Source: Nilaparvata lugens (taxonomy: Eukaryota; Arthropoda; Insecta; Hemiptera; Delphacidae). From it: DNA of 64,000 nucleotides. The stretch is from assembly GCF_014356525.2 (NCBI RefSeq), contig NC_052505.1, positions 6,906,671 to 6,970,670 on the forward strand, written 5' to 3'. How positions within the stretch are numbered: the stretch's first letter is position 1; every line of letters starts with the position of its first letter. Shown one piece after another: positions 21,201 to 29,370 of this stretch. The position numbers were made by a program, and so were the translations under genes. The notes below the pieces were generated by a model, which was not told the DNA's origin, did no database searches, and saw only the letters and a program-made list of their open reading frames with translations.

Positions 21201-22242
21201 ATTCACTACATTTTGTTTGTATTCGAATTTGTTATGCATTTTCTGTAGTATTGCAAAAATAAAATTTATTTGAATTTGAATACTGTATTTATAAATAAAT
21301 TAGCTTGATTATTCAGCGATTAAGTATATAAACATTAAAAAACTAATTTCTGATAATTATTAACTTGCTTTTCTTAAATTAAGAAACCCAACTAAAACGT
21401 TTGTAATGCCCCCAGTAATTGACCGCCGCCTGTGTACTCCCGGAATTTCAAAGATAAAACGCAGAGCTCGGAACGTCTGACCATTCTCTGCACGTATCCT
21501 GACTCTTGAACATAACTCAACATGACAGTGAGAGAAATTTATTCTATAATTTTAGAGATGATTTCATGATAGGAAAAAAGTATAGGACATAGGTTTTAAT
21601 GGCTGAAGCCTTCAATAGAAAGTAGAAGACCCCTATTACAATAGGACATAAGGCGGGGTCGCGTTTGAAGGAAGACGTAGCAATAATGATGTGGCAAGGC
21701 GACAACACCAGCCGCCCAGTGAAATTAAAGCAATACATGCAACTCACTAGGAAGTAGGAAACTCGTTATTGGCAACCTAGCCTTACATTTTTCAGAATTC
21801 AAGTATTCATAACCTCAAAAGTATAGGTTGAACCTATAAACATACATTTATATAAAACAAATCTAATTAATCTCAAATTTTTCATATTTAAATATTTTTT
21901 ATACTTTTCTATTAACTGACAATTATTTTTATTTTATTTTTCCATTTGTAGGTCCAATTTGAATTTAAATTTGAACATGAGTAACATTTTACAAAACTTG
22001 AAAAAGTTTACATAGGTAGGTGGATTGACTTGACTTCAAGTTTGCCAAATACATTCTGTACAAAACTTGAATTCAAGAAAACTTGACTAATGTCCCTTAA
22101 GAATACGTACCTACAAAATAGATTGCTAACGTTTCCAGATGCTTTACTTACATGAACATCCATCAACCCATAGTTGATAAACTTCTGGATCAACCAAGGT
22201 GTAATTACTTATGAAAACTTCAACTTCTGCACCAGAAATCAT
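3181..22242 (-). CDS. FIBP: FIBP, acidic FGF intracellular-binding protein (5 exons)
   Basis: This complete gene joins exons 22242-22152, 20008-19354, 17912-17784, 17427-17302 and 3259-3181, all with GT-AG borders. The coding length is 1080 nt (359 residues plus TGA), close to human FIBP at about 357-364. Conserved stretches in order are TLVDPEVYQLWVDG (residues 18-31 region), DHYRT (60-64) with LLERLLH, LIEKYYEFD (about 94-102), the signature SLKSCRRQFDNVKRVFK (132-148), LFVDLIERFIEP in exon 4, and a terminal DRYM...CLLK. FIBP family proteins bind internalised FGF1 in vertebrates and are implicated in mitogenic signalling; the insect role is inferred only. The start is the first ATG in the exon that carries the conserved N-terminus. 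The oddities are a 14-kb last intron packed with transposons and an intronic partial copy of the exon 2 end. The missing piece would be the 5' UTR. Confidence 0.93.
3725..4290 (+). repeat. GC-richer repeat with LINE C-terminal remnant
   Basis: Two direct copies, near 3742-3850 and 4026-4115, share GTGGCCGGGCGCC, CCTAGAGGCA, TCAGCGGAAGGACCTAC and an AACTNACGTAG segment. The plus strand from about 4118 translates to NQCEETAKHITLDCNQV, which resembles the Cys-His-Cys motif after the RNase H region of I/R1-type LINEs. The base composition is clearly richer in GC than the surroundings. I read this as decayed LINE sequence with an internal duplication. Confidence 0.45.
4758..6150 (+). pseudogene. 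Broken RTE-like LINE reverse transcriptase
   Basis: The plus-strand frame reads NHLLNEEFAREPLPSLPSVHG, then MKNGKATGPDEVP, then DEWSQSNLVPFYKYKGD and CDNYRAIKL, which are the N-terminal RT blocks of RTE-like or craniate-type LINEs. After about 5255 the frame jumps straight to RPVLMYGSECWAKRKSDEQ and the C-terminal KMLRW block, so the catalytic core with the YADD box is deleted. A repeat insertion at 5494-5984, flanked by AGGAACATT, interrupts the C-terminus. The reading resumes after it with KENRLRWYGYVMRR. The product cannot be functional. Confidence 0.75.
5494..5984 (+). repeat. tRNA-headed repeat, 1.5 units, with 9-base target duplication
   Basis: The insertion in the LINE is flanked by AGGAACATT at about 5493-5501 and 5984-5992. 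Inside, a partial unit (tail only) is followed by a full unit. The full unit has an A-box-like TTGGTGTAAGGGTAAGC near 5750, a B-box-like GGTTCGATTCCC near 5786, and a tail ending in TTTTCGTTAAATAATAATT. The tail sequence ATTAGCATTTGAATAAATGC occurs both before the tRNA-like head and at the 3' end, consistent with a tandem (head-to-tail) unit inserted as one piece. Confidence 0.65.
6151..6405. other. Short unassigned stretch before the foldback element
   Basis: This contains a short tandem of GGAAAAGGATTAGCAAA (three or four copies near 6212-6270) at the decayed end of the RTE-like LINE, then AT-rich sequence. No gene is visible. Confidence 0.4.
6406..7485 (+). repeat. Left inverted terminal array of the foldback element
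   Basis: Seven to eight tandem units are marked by ATCGTTAGTTTA-like starts near 6441, 6571, 6709, 6860, 6988, 7148, 7304 and 7462, so the unit length is about 130-160 bases. Each carries TTTGTTTTGACAAATTTGA, TACCAAATTTGGAAGTTTC and, in the inner units, CTTCACACCCCAGCCACAGA. Confidence 0.8.
7486..8040. other. Unassigned interior of the foldback element
   Basis: AT-rich sequence with no family-like ORF and no clear repeat. The open frame at 7953-8159 straddles the LINE 3' tail and is not a gene. Confidence 0.4.
8045..9140 (-). pseudogene. 5'-truncated jockey/CR1-like LINE, reverse transcriptase C-terminal half
   Basis: The open frame 9129-8269 gives about 286 residues starting within the RT palm. 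It contains the catalytic VLYADDTTLL, KLLGINLDSKLTW, a QYGTLLWG motif and a QKRALRTIF thumb motif. Downstream on the minus strand is a short 3' UTR with AATAAAAAC and a tail of GAATTT-type repeats at about 8046-8075. Everything upstream of the YADD box (fingers and endonuclease) is missing, so this is a dead-on-arrival insertion. It lies inside the foldback element in FIBP intron 4, on the same strand as FIBP. Confidence 0.8.
9748..10118 (+). repeat. LINE 3'-end fragment with terminal hairpin
   Basis: This sequence interrupts the 190-base satellite within its TTAATATAATT segment and ends with AATAAACTCCTCTGG, a stem-loop (10081-10108) and an ATT-rich tail. The same 3' architecture ends the LINE fragment at 38345-39075. 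It contains only 3' UTR, with no RT motifs. Confidence 0.6.
10081..10108 (+). other. 3'-terminal LINE hairpin
   Basis: CTCTGGATGT pairs with ACATCCAGAG across an 8-base loop. The homologous hairpin at 39034-39062 keeps CTCTGG/CCAGAG but changes the upper stem on both arms, so pairing is preserved. It is probably the 3' recognition structure for the LINE's reverse transcriptase. Confidence 0.55.
10716..11265. other. Unassigned interior of the foldback element, with a GC-richer island
   Basis: No gene is visible. Positions about 11145-11262 are GC-richer, with short inverted similarity around GTGCGCAAAGTGACAG and CTTTGCGCAC, and seem to belong to a folded repeat abutting the MITE at 11268. Confidence 0.35.
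11268..11680. repeat. MITE-like element with TTTTCCTACAGTTAC ends
   Basis: TTTTTCCTACAGTTAC near 11269, followed by a GAAAAGTG block, is matched in inverted form at about 11640-11676 (CACTTTTCAACGTAACTGTA). The body of about 410 bases has no transposase. The minus-strand ORF at 11410-11643 has no recognisable family. Confidence 0.55.
11810..13605 (-). pseudogene. 5'-truncated non-LTR retrotransposon (RT domain)
   Basis: The long open frame 13518-12178 (446 codons) extends upstream in frame to about 13605. It carries FKIAKIVPLFKSGD, NYRPISLISNLSKIFEKLI, ENQFGFQEGKST, LAVFLDLAKAYDTIPH, GLPQGTVLSPILFLIYINDF, the catalytic SFADDTALV, and the thumb motifs NVIKYLGVMFDCHLKW and QYGIRVWGGA. The 3' UTR ends in AATAAAG plus a repeated GAATTT tail near 11812-11840. 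The endonuclease is missing because of 5' truncation at about 13605. The protein closely resembles the RT at 54956-58238 (shared LAKA(Y/F)DTIPH, GLPQGTVLSPILFLIYIND and FADD), so both belong to one family. Confidence 0.85.
13606..13825 (+). pseudogene. Acidic ORF remnant, family not recognised
   Basis: The plus strand is open for about 72 codons and ends at TGA near 13823. It reads DVVHDECDDSLNQSDKL and then ends with YIEQILFCN. It begins exactly at the 5' truncation point of the neighbouring LINE, so it is probably the cut remnant of an older gene or transposon ORF. No family is assigned. Confidence 0.3.
14092..15955 (-). pseudogene. NOF/MULE-like transposase, frameshifted
   Basis: In minus-strand order, about 15950-15790 reads DNVIRPQKTFYVLVDSN and, after frameshifts, LPPHDWTHTIVDLLWDQ and a CREC...WRC zinc-knuckle-like region (15620-15450). 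Positions 15356-15120 contain the DDE-type block VVLSLDATGSIIKK. A slip at the A-run near 15110 leads into 15082-14450, with LSGHLFLYEMVLN, INEWERRGAPCPREVNID and CYIRLDVAHYLNAARNWK. Another shift leads into 14529-14092, with SSAPVESDFADLKRRALDG and MRLDRFVTTHIKHIEG. These blocks resemble insect NOF-FB/MULE transposases, which cut and paste DNA. At least four frame breaks make it inactive. The inverted tandem arrays on either side support the foldback assignment. Confidence 0.7.
15955..16525 (-). repeat. Right inverted terminal array of the foldback element
   Basis: About four units are in reverse orientation to the left array, marked by TAAACTAA(T/C)GATCTA-type motifs near 16030, 16190, 16330 and 16467. 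They share CCAAATTTGGTATCTAGAAA and GGGTGTGAAGTTGGGCC. The outermost unit carries a 16-base segment (GACATCATCCGGTC region, 16501-16514) that is absent from the left end. Confidence 0.8.
16526..16950. other. Unassigned intronic stretch
   Basis: AT-rich FIBP intron sequence between the foldback end and a deleted tRNA-headed element. No exon or repeat was recognised. Confidence 0.4.
16955..17090 (-). repeat. Deleted copy of the tRNA-headed inverted-end element
   Basis: TTATTATTAAACGAAAATC at the left, with CACCCCGAAGACTTCTGCTA, is the reverse complement of the tail of the elements at 2100-2480 and 5503-5984. A second tail in the opposite orientation (GAGATTTTTGTTTAATAATA) closes it near 17065. 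The tRNA-like head is lost, leaving two inverted ends. Confidence 0.5.
17302..17427 (-). CDS. FIBP: FIBP exon 4 (126 nt)
   Basis: A TGTTGCAG acceptor precedes ATCGCTG. The exon reads RSLFVDLIERFIEPWRQSG through to the split Lys codon at AA|GTGAGT. LFVDL(V/I)E(K/R)F(V/I)EP is a conserved block of the family. The preceding intron is 356 bases. Confidence 0.92.
17428..17783 (-). other. FIBP intron 3
   Basis: A 356-base intron with a pyrimidine/poly-A tract near 17729-17741. No other feature is seen. Confidence 0.8.
17784..17912 (-). CDS. FIBP: FIBP exon 3 (129 nt)
   Basis: The acceptor is TTTTTCAG at 17915-17913 and the donor is GAG|GTAAGA at 17783. The exon reads LVCQRLKPKLLERTFVELE...NLNHTRELR, matching the central-to-C-terminal FIBP block with a conserved NL.H pattern. 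Phases agree with both neighbours. Confidence 0.9.
18026..18265. repeat. Large palindrome or MITE with about 95-base arms
   Basis: The left arm starts CTTGTTAATCGAAAGAGAAA and includes AAGGGCCAAACCACATG, ACAGGTGTTTTTGCACTGGC. The right arm is the near-perfect reverse complement, ending in CGATTAACAAG at 18265. The central 60 bases are unique and GC-richer. There is no coding sequence. Confidence 0.75.
18725..18840 (-). repeat. tRNA-derived SINE head (third type)
   Basis: On the minus strand, AATGGCGCAGATAGAGTGCA resembles an A box and GCGGTTCGAAACC a B box, at tRNA-like spacing. The flanks do not fold as a complete tRNA, so a SINE head is more likely than a tRNA gene. Confidence 0.45.
19255..19299 (-). 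repeat. Partial duplicate of the FIBP exon 2 3' end
   Basis: This 45-base segment matches 19372-19416 inside FIBP exon 2 with three differences. On the minus strand it stays open as EEFLSDLRELKSLVE and is followed by a GTAAGT at 19234-19229. Used as an exon it would end in phase 1 and throw exon 3 out of frame, so it is probably a fossil duplication. Confidence 0.75.
19354..20008 (-). CDS. FIBP: FIBP exon 2 (655 nt)
   Basis: The acceptor TTTGCAG ends at 20009, and the donor is CA|GTATGT at 19353-19348. It encodes residues 31-249, including DHYRT, LLERLLHNPPKLAEQL, GKKLS, SLKSCRRQFDNVKRVFKTVE, DELAKRYAVIVFMSCIRFET and DKEFLSDLRELKSLVEKE. It is the longest exon, and its GC content is clearly higher than the flanks. 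Confidence 0.95.
20455..20813. repeat. MITE with AAGCCGTG(T/C)CCACACT ends
   Basis: The left end (GAGCCGTGTCCACACTCAAC) and the right end (reverse complement AAGCCGTGCCCACACTGAAC) are inverted, with further inverted AACAAACATGTTTGTTG-type palindromes inside. At about 355 bases with no ORF, it is a non-autonomous DNA transposon. It abuts the LINE fragment at 20814. Confidence 0.65.
20814..21285 (+). pseudogene. LINE reverse transcriptase C-terminal fragment
   Basis: The plus strand reads HRSYGIVAWGNDTNVKRLFI, LQKRTVRIIIAHVHSH, and after one frame break AHCKPLFKHLKILTLPAVYA and FEYILYIKKNL. These match the RT thumb and C-terminus of jockey/CR1-type LINEs (compare YGTLLWG...QKRALRTIF at 8.6 kb). 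The 3' end has AATAAAATT with a TTTGAATTTGAAT tail near 21259-21280. Confidence 0.7.
22152..22242 (-). CDS. FIBP: FIBP exon 1 coding part (91 nt)
   Basis: ATG at 22242-22240 opens MISGAEVEVFISNYTLVDPE followed by VYQLWVDGCS, and the donor is CAT|GTAAGT at 22151. It aligns with the family N-terminus (...VFVGN.TLID..VY.LW.DGYS). The split codon T|CG joins exon 2. No acceptor was sought upstream, so the 5' UTR is undefined. Confidence 0.9.
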
Positions 22243-22675
22243 ATTATTTACACTCATTTAGAGACTTCTTTTTTTACTCTAAAAGTGTCACCTGCCTTTT
22301 TAATGTGATAGCACCACTAAAGACTAATTGTGTATCTTATTCAAGATCCATGTACCAATGTACAGTATAAGTTTTCTAGAGTAGGCCTACAGTAATAATT
22401 GTAATACTGATATAAGACTATTTTTATTCAATTCAATACTCAGGATTAGAATTGGAATAAGCTTTAAACCACATAAATACTAGATATTACATGTAATGAT
22501 TGAGCAATGATTATAATTATATTATTTTGAAAACTAGAGCAGGACAACGAAATGTTCTAGGTTAGCTTAGTTTGCTTCTTTATTGTATGTTTGTTTATGT
22601 TAATAGGTTATTGTTGACCTTAAGGTGCGTTTTCGTTTGTGCGAAAACTTCCGACGTGGACCACGACCAGCAGCT

Positions 22676-23509
22676 TCTCTTTGTCACAGATACAGAGTAA
22701 CGGCCAGCAACGATCACAGTTATCACATAGTTACTCAAAAGTATTCTTTGAGTATCTATAGTGAGGTCCACGTTATAATGGCAGTGTGTGATTTACAATG
22801 GTGTTGCTATCCTAGTGTATCACTCAACAAAGCAGATGGCTTTATCCCTTTCACGCATTGCAAGGTTGCCACAATCAACAATGTAGAAATTCAACTAATT
22901 GACAAAATAGGGTTGAGGGTTAGGTTTTATTTAGATTATATTAAATAATGTTCCATAAGGATAGGTTAGGTTTTTGCTTTGAAATTACAATATGCTAGAA
23001 GGGGCTAGGGTCCAGGTAGAGTTATGCTTTTTGTTGTTTCAAAGGTGAAAGGATAGGTTAGGGGGTTAGGATTTTGCTTTGAAATCCAAAGTATTGAATG
23101 TGAAAGGGTTAGGGGTTAGGTTATTTAAAGTTATATTTCATAATGTTTCATAAGGCTAGGTTAGGTTTTTGCTTTAAATTTCAATATGCTGGAAAGGGCT
23201 AGGAACAGGTAGAATTATGGTTTTTGATATTTCAAAGGTGAAAAGATAGGTTAGGGGGTTAGGATTTTGCTTTGAAATTGCAATATGCTGGAAGAGATTA
23301 TGGGTTTTTACAAAGATTTATGTTTATTAATGTTTTAAATATAAAAGGGGAGGTTGGGGGTTAGGTTTTTGCTTTGAAATGACAATATGCTGACTTAGTT
23401 ATAGTGTTTTTAACATTAGTTAAATAACAACTGTTATATTTTATTAATTATATTATTGAAAAGTACTCTTTCTTTTATTGACTGAAATGATGATAATACA
23501 TTGATTATG
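22676..23509 (+). repeat. Long duplicated segment, copy 1 (AGGTTAGG-rich)
   Basis: It starts CTCTTTGTCACAGATACAGA and continues with TTGCAAGGTTGCCACAATCA, several repeats of GGTTAGGTTTTTGCTTTGAA and CAATATGCTGGAA, and ends near a TACTCTTTCTTTTATTG block. The same order recurs at 46027-47341. It contains the CTATAGTGAGGTCCACG end seen in the 369-592 MITE. Short internal units of about 120 bases are repeated irregularly. Confidence 0.7.
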
Positions 23510-24974
23510 ATATCACAGAGAAGAGGACAGAGAACTCATCTAATGTTGCGCTTAATGGGTGACCAGCAGTGTGGAGTGGGTGTGGAGGGGGGTAAAATGG
23601 GTGACTAACAGTTAGTTCTTCAACTCGCTACGAGAGATCAGTACCATCGACAGGCCTTCCCCGCTAATTCAGAAATCCCCCTCCAACAGTTGTAGTACTC
23701 TGTCACCTACTCCCCTTGCTCCGCTATTGTCATTCCACATTCACATTCAACAAAATAAAAACAAGTCACGATTGGCAATTATCCAATATTACTAGTAGAT
23801 GATCGGCTTGCTCTGCTCTGCTCTTCTGTCTTTTCAATTTTATGAAGCGCATACACGCACACATGCACACACCATACAGTGAATCACACACTAGTACAGT
23901 AACTTCTCAGAGAGGAGAAAGGAAAATATATTTTCTGTGTGATACTACAGTACTCCATAATTTCCCTCTCAGTATCATCTCATGCTGCTGATATCAACAT
24001 AAAAGCTGTTGTTCCTTTTCCAATATAATTCATAATAAGTTTGGAATTATTTTATTTCTATGAATGCATAAATAAATAAATAAACGAGTCGATTCTATTA
24101 CACATTGGCAAATAATCTGATAATGAGATCCTTCCAGATTAATTTTTATCAATGATTAAATTGAGGCTCCATCAAGTATTGTTATACTTTTTTTCAATTC
24201 AAAGTGAAACTTCAAATCAAATAATTTATTATTAAATCACCATACCATCTATTTATATGATTAGTCCATTAATAAAAATTAAAGTCAAATAAAATTATTC
24301 TTTATATCTTCTGGATTAATTGTAACTTACTGGAAACTGGGTATACAGAAAAAAATATTTCATGCTTTTTTCTATTTGACTACTTGCTAGACAGCCATAT
24401 TTATTTCTGAGTACAAAATTCATAAACTCAAATAATGAATAGATCATGAAGAAAACAGAAACCTCCATAATTTATTTCCTTTCAATAATATATTTTATAG
24501 AAAAGAAATATAAAGTAATAAATTTGTTGACAGTGTGTGACATAATATATCCCAGAATGACAATTCAATTTAATTCAATGGAATTGAAGAATGCAAATTA
24601 TATAAAAATCTGCATAATAAATAATTTACACATTCTATGAAACTTATTTAGTAATAGGCTATATAAAATAATAAATAGTCTATTATTTTTGCAATTACTA
24701 TAACCCACTATTAGCTATCACTATATGAAAAATTACTAATAACTACTGATACTATTCTAGCATATTATGATAATATACGGTTAAAAGAATTTATCTTTTT
24801 TCTATCTGTATGAACTTGTGACCCCCATGGTTCAGAGAACTCGCTCAAGAACTGTTTTGCATTGTAATCTTTGAAACCCTCAACTTTTGATTATACAGAG
24901 TTTATGAAAATTACTAAAGCTGCTAAATATTTCTCTTACAATAATAATTTGACATGTCACTTTACACTTTATAT

Positions 24975-25125
24975 CCATGAAAAAAATTTATAATTACAAG
25001 TCAAACGATAAAAAGTGTGGCTAAAACTTGATTAAACTTCAATATAGAAGTAGGGAGAAGAAGGGTACCGAGCTAAGTTTGAGCCACACTTTTTATCGTT
25101 TGACTTGTAATTAGAAATTTTTTCA
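24975..25125. repeat. Palindromic element with about 50-base arms
   Basis: AATTACAAGTCAAACGATAA followed by AAAGTGTGGCT near 24993-25023 is matched in inverted form at about 25082-25114. The loop is about 60 bases. It has no ORF and is MITE-like. Confidence 0.65.
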
Positions 25126-26894
25126 GGGTGTAACGTTCGAAATTCGGATGGATAAATAAAAATTCCTATTTGAAGAAATTTATAGGTCTAAGTGAAATAA
25201 TAGGCTAATATCGCCAAAGATGATAATGTTAAAGATTAGATAATATCAGGCATCATGGCTAAATTTTACAACAGCCAAATAGAAATGAAAATAAGTTTTG
25301 CTACCTATATAATATTATATAAAATATTGAAAATTTGAGGTTAGGCATAAAACATCTACTGATCGGCGACCTAATGATCGACCGAGTCGCATAACGTAGA
25401 ATCTGACCAAACACCTTGGCAGAAACTTATTGTAACAAAACAGTATTCAACTTGAGGAACCAAAGGTTCCACGTGGCTAAATATCGTAATATGAAAAACA
25501 ACCTTTAATCTGTAAAAAAATTACTTTGCATGTAAAAAACGTATTAAAAAACCCAGACAAAAATAATTAAATGTATTACGGAAGTAGGAGGTTCCTAGGC
25601 ACATGAATACTACAATAATTTGCATGCACCAATCAAATGGTAGCAATTGATAGGCGGCAATAGTGAGCCGATTCAAATATATTTGTATATATTTCTACAA
25701 ATGATAAGAATTTATGAGTTATTGTTGTACAGTTTATGTTTTGGATATGGCCCGAAGGCAAATAAATTATTAAAGATGTAACATAAGTAATAATCTAATA
25801 GTTTGGTACGGTCTATTTGAGCCATGAATGGCGGAGGAACAGATTATTTAAATTTTATGTAAATTTGGAAATTGGAAATGAAAAATTGTAAATGAGAAAA
25901 GAGAACTTCGACACTTGCCTGCCAACCACCACCATGAGATGTCACCAAAAATTATAGAGCGCAATATCTTACTGTACCTTTTAATAACTTAAAGTTAAAT
26001 CAAATTACTAAATTTTCTCATAAGACTTTGTGATGCTATTGTAAAGCAAAAGTCATTTTAAATAATTTTTTAACCCCTTGGAAGAGACGACTTCGGCTAC
26101 AAATAATCCAGGATCACCAGGAGTTTGGATCGCCATCAGCAGATCATAGAAAATTCCAGCATGTGAGTGAATAATATTTGAAATAGTGATAGGGCGCCTT
26201 CAGTGCTTCGAAATGAAATAAGAATCAAAGCTAGCTCGTCGAAAGGGTCTTATGAATTAAGAAATTGGTAAAAATACTTGTGCAAGTTTAAAGATAGTAT
26301 AAAAGGTATTTTATTAGATAGTAACGAATCAATCCAAAGATCAAAAGATCCATCAATCAAAAGAATACTAAGTTCTAGGCTGTTAATACAATATTCATAT
26401 GATCATTAATTTCTACAGTATAATTTGCGATAATATAATGTAGCTCTGGTTCACTAGATGAATTGATTATCTATTCCGTCAGGTGCCGAATCTCGCACCC
26501 TGAGATAAAAAATATTTATTATAAAGAAATCTATTGGAAACCATAGAATTTAATATATATTTGGATTATTGGTTTGTCAATTTATCATGCTTTGATTTAA
26601 GAAATTTATATTTGAAATAGAATTGTCCAAGTCGACAAGTATCAGCAAGTTGATATCGAAGCTACATGCAAATAAATGCATATGATCATGAAATGAAAGC
26701 ACATGGTAGCGTTTCGTGCTATAGAACTTAAAAAATAGTATTAACCTGTGATATTTATTGATCTCGATTATCGTTTGTCTTATATTATATATTTCTGTCA
26801 CTCTATATATTTTTGTTTTGACTTATTTTTTGAGATATTTGTTAATATATGTATCAAATTTTTTTATGGTGTACGATTCCTTTTATTCCTCAAT

Positions 26895-26900
26895 ACTATA

Positions 26901-26942
<42 letters not shown>

Positions 26943-27375
26943 ATAATAAATTCGTATGGCTTTTGTTGGTGGGGAGTTCCTTGCGGGAATGTTCCACCGC
27001 CTGAATATATAATTTAAGCCGTCAATGGGCCTTACGACTGTCATACTTCAGCCGGGACCGACAGTTTAACGTGCCCATCCGATAACACGGGAGTGATCTG
27101 TTTAAAAAACTTTTGGCTCTCAGTGGGGTTTGAACCCGGGATCTCTATGCTGCTACGCAAGCACTCTATCCACTAGACCACGGATCACTCCTATATATAT
27201 ATATATAAATATAATAAATATAATATAATAATAAATTATATATATAATATATAAATAATATATATATATAAAATATCAGTATTATATATATAATAAATTA
27301 TATATATATATAATAAATAATAAATTATTATAATATAATAATAAATATTATATAATAATATATAATAAATTATCA
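26895..27375. repeat. AT microsatellite zone around a SINE
   Basis: A run of about 19 AT dinucleotides at 26902-26939 and degenerate TA/ATA repeats at 27192-27370 flank the SINE at 26945-27195. The left run is the expected simple-sequence tail of the SINE on the minus strand. Confidence 0.7.
26945..27195 (-). repeat. tRNA-derived SINE (second type)
   Basis: On the minus strand the head reads GATCCGTGGTCTAGTGGATA (A box) and CCCGGGTTCAAACCCC (B box), followed by a body with GACAGTCGTAAGGCCCATTG and a 3' end at GGAACTCCCCACCAAC, then ACGAATTTATTATTA and AT repeats. A second copy at 54925-58475 is split by a LINE. The acceptor-stem ends do not pair as in a real tRNA, so this is a SINE. Confidence 0.75.
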
Positions 27376-28019
27376 GTATTATTGTGAAAGCTCATGTCTG
27401 GGCCTATAAAGATTTTTAGTGAGATTATATCCTAGTAAAACCACGATCAGATTTTATAATTATTGAAATAATTCTCATGCTCTACCGATTGATGCCAAGC
27501 AGGAGGCTAATCGTTATTAATTATAAAAAATAACGTGACAAGGGATATAAAGTGAAATTTTTTTTTTTTAACCAAGTAGTCTGATAAAAAAGTTATTTTC
27601 TTCTTTTTAGTGCATTTTTAAAAGAGTTGATAATTTTTTAAAATTAATGTTATTTTTATCTTTTTAGTTTTCACTTAAAATTATTCACTATCTAAAAATG
27701 TGAACAAAATCTAGAAGCAAGTTCTAGACCACACAGAGACTTTGGGAATTTCCTAGTCGCTGAACTAATTAAAATGGAAGTCGAAGATTGTTAGATTCAT
27801 TTAAATTTTACATTTGTCCACGTAGAGTGTAGTTTATCTTTTTATTTATGGTTATGGCTTTTTCGACAGAGAGATCCTGTAAGGATGAGAGTGTAGCTCT
27901 CAACACTAATTCAAACAAAATACATCCATCACAATTATTGCAAAAATGAATTTTGCACTAGCCTACTTGTTCTGCTACAGTTGTATGATAGAATCATATG
28001 AATGATAGGGAGAAAATTA

Positions 28020-28140
28020 TTATTAAAATTGTTTGCAAAAAAAAAAAGAGAAAATGAGGGGAATCGAACCTATACTATCAGCATGCTAAGCAGACTCTCT
28101 ACCTCCTAGACCACACCGCTCTATGAAGCTCTGATGGCAT
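28020..28140 (-). repeat. tRNA-like SINE head (fourth type)
   Basis: The minus strand reads GCGGTGTGGTCTAGGAGGTA (A box) and TATAGGTTCGATTCCCC (B box) with tRNA-like spacing and an A-rich run near 28038-28050. No full cloverleaf is evident. Confidence 0.45.
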
Positions 28141-28504
28141 TTTTTATATACAAGGTTTGAAACAGCAAAATCATGAACAACTCACACTCTTTCCTGTTTT
28201 TCGTCCTTGAATCCTTCAATCAAAATTTTACTTAAATTGTAGTGTCAGATGGTACGAATCAGCTAGTGAAAACCAGAAGGCTCTACGTGGCCTATGAGCC
28301 GAGATATAATCGAAAATCCATGGCATGTTAGAAGTTTGTCAGAGCAACTAGAATAAAAGTGTTTAAAAAGGTTCGAAGAATACGTGTTCCAAATTTGAAG
28401 CTGATTGATCATTTTTTTCTAAAGTTATTGTAGAACATACAAACAGACGGACAACTAAATAAACAAGTAAATCAAAAGTGAGAACTAAATAGTAATAATA
28501 ATAC

Positions 28505-28740
28505 CTAATAATAATACTGAGGGTGATGCCCACATAAGCTCTTAGGCTTGTGCGTGGGTAATGAGTGAGATGGTTGATGATGAGAGATGACTACTTTTTT
28601 ACTACTTTTTAGGTAGTCGGGACCAACGGATTATCGTCTCCTCCGAAAGACGGGGTGGCCGTATCTATGTGATTGTGCTATGGTCAAAAACTTTTGCCCC
28701 GGTCGAGATTTGAACTCGGGTTCTCTTAATAAAAATACAC
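28505..28740 (-). repeat. SINE-like element, tRNA-like end truncated
   Basis: The segment GAGGGTGATGCCCACATAAG is followed by ATGATGAGAGATGA, and near 28700 the minus strand has GAGTTCAAATCTCGACC, a B-box-like sequence. A related body (GGTGTCCATTATAAGCTCCA, GATGATGAGAGATGAGTGAA) is found at 49445-49690. Confidence 0.45.
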
Positions 28741-29370
28741 TGAAAATAAGAAAATGGGACATAATTTGCTCTGAAAAACCTAGTTACCTAATATGATACC
28801 TGACAGAAAATAGACATAATTAAAATATGTAATACATGATGAAAAAATATACCGCAAGCAAACAATTATTTACACTACAATAGATAGATTTTAGAAAAGT
28901 TAAGTTTTATCAACAATTTAAAGATTAGGAAAATAAGCTACTATTTTAACTTCCAAAATTATTTCAGAAAAAAAATACAAATTTAAATGACTATGGACAA
29001 GATTGGTTAAGATATGCATCATAGAAGAATTTTACTGAACATTACACAAAGACAGGAAAGAATCGAAATTTGAAAAGATTAAGGGCCAAGAAAAATAGGC
29101 TACAGGAAAGAAAAAAGACACAATTATGGACTCTTACCATACACTGCGTAGCGATTATGCTATTCTGAATCCCGGCATAACACAGGATTCCTAATCATAA
29201 CATAGTGCTGGGGAATACCCTTTCATCATGTGATTCACAGTCATCATCTTGTAAATAAGCAACTTGAAACAACCTTTGAATACTAACACATCAATGGTGA
29301 CTTTTTTGCTTTGTTTTCTTCAAGAACATGATTTTATTCATGGGTTCATTTGTTTCAACAAAGCAATTTG

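Larger units (their letters stand above)
20009..22151 (-). other. FIBP intron 1
   Basis: A 2.1-kb intron with a MITE (20455-20813) and a plus-strand LINE fragment (20814-21285). The rest (20013-20454 and 21286-22151) is AT-rich and unassigned. Confidence 0.75.

Noticed and set aside
22920..23400. GGTTAGG repeats suggesting telomeric TTAGG sequence
   Set aside because: The units are spaced by long unique sequence and are not in tandem. The same block occurs at 46.8-47.2 kb as part of a dispersed repeat.
26945..27195. Possible tRNA gene on the minus strand
   Set aside because: A and B boxes are present, but no full cloverleaf or acceptor pairing. A second diverged copy and a conserved non-tRNA body show a SINE.
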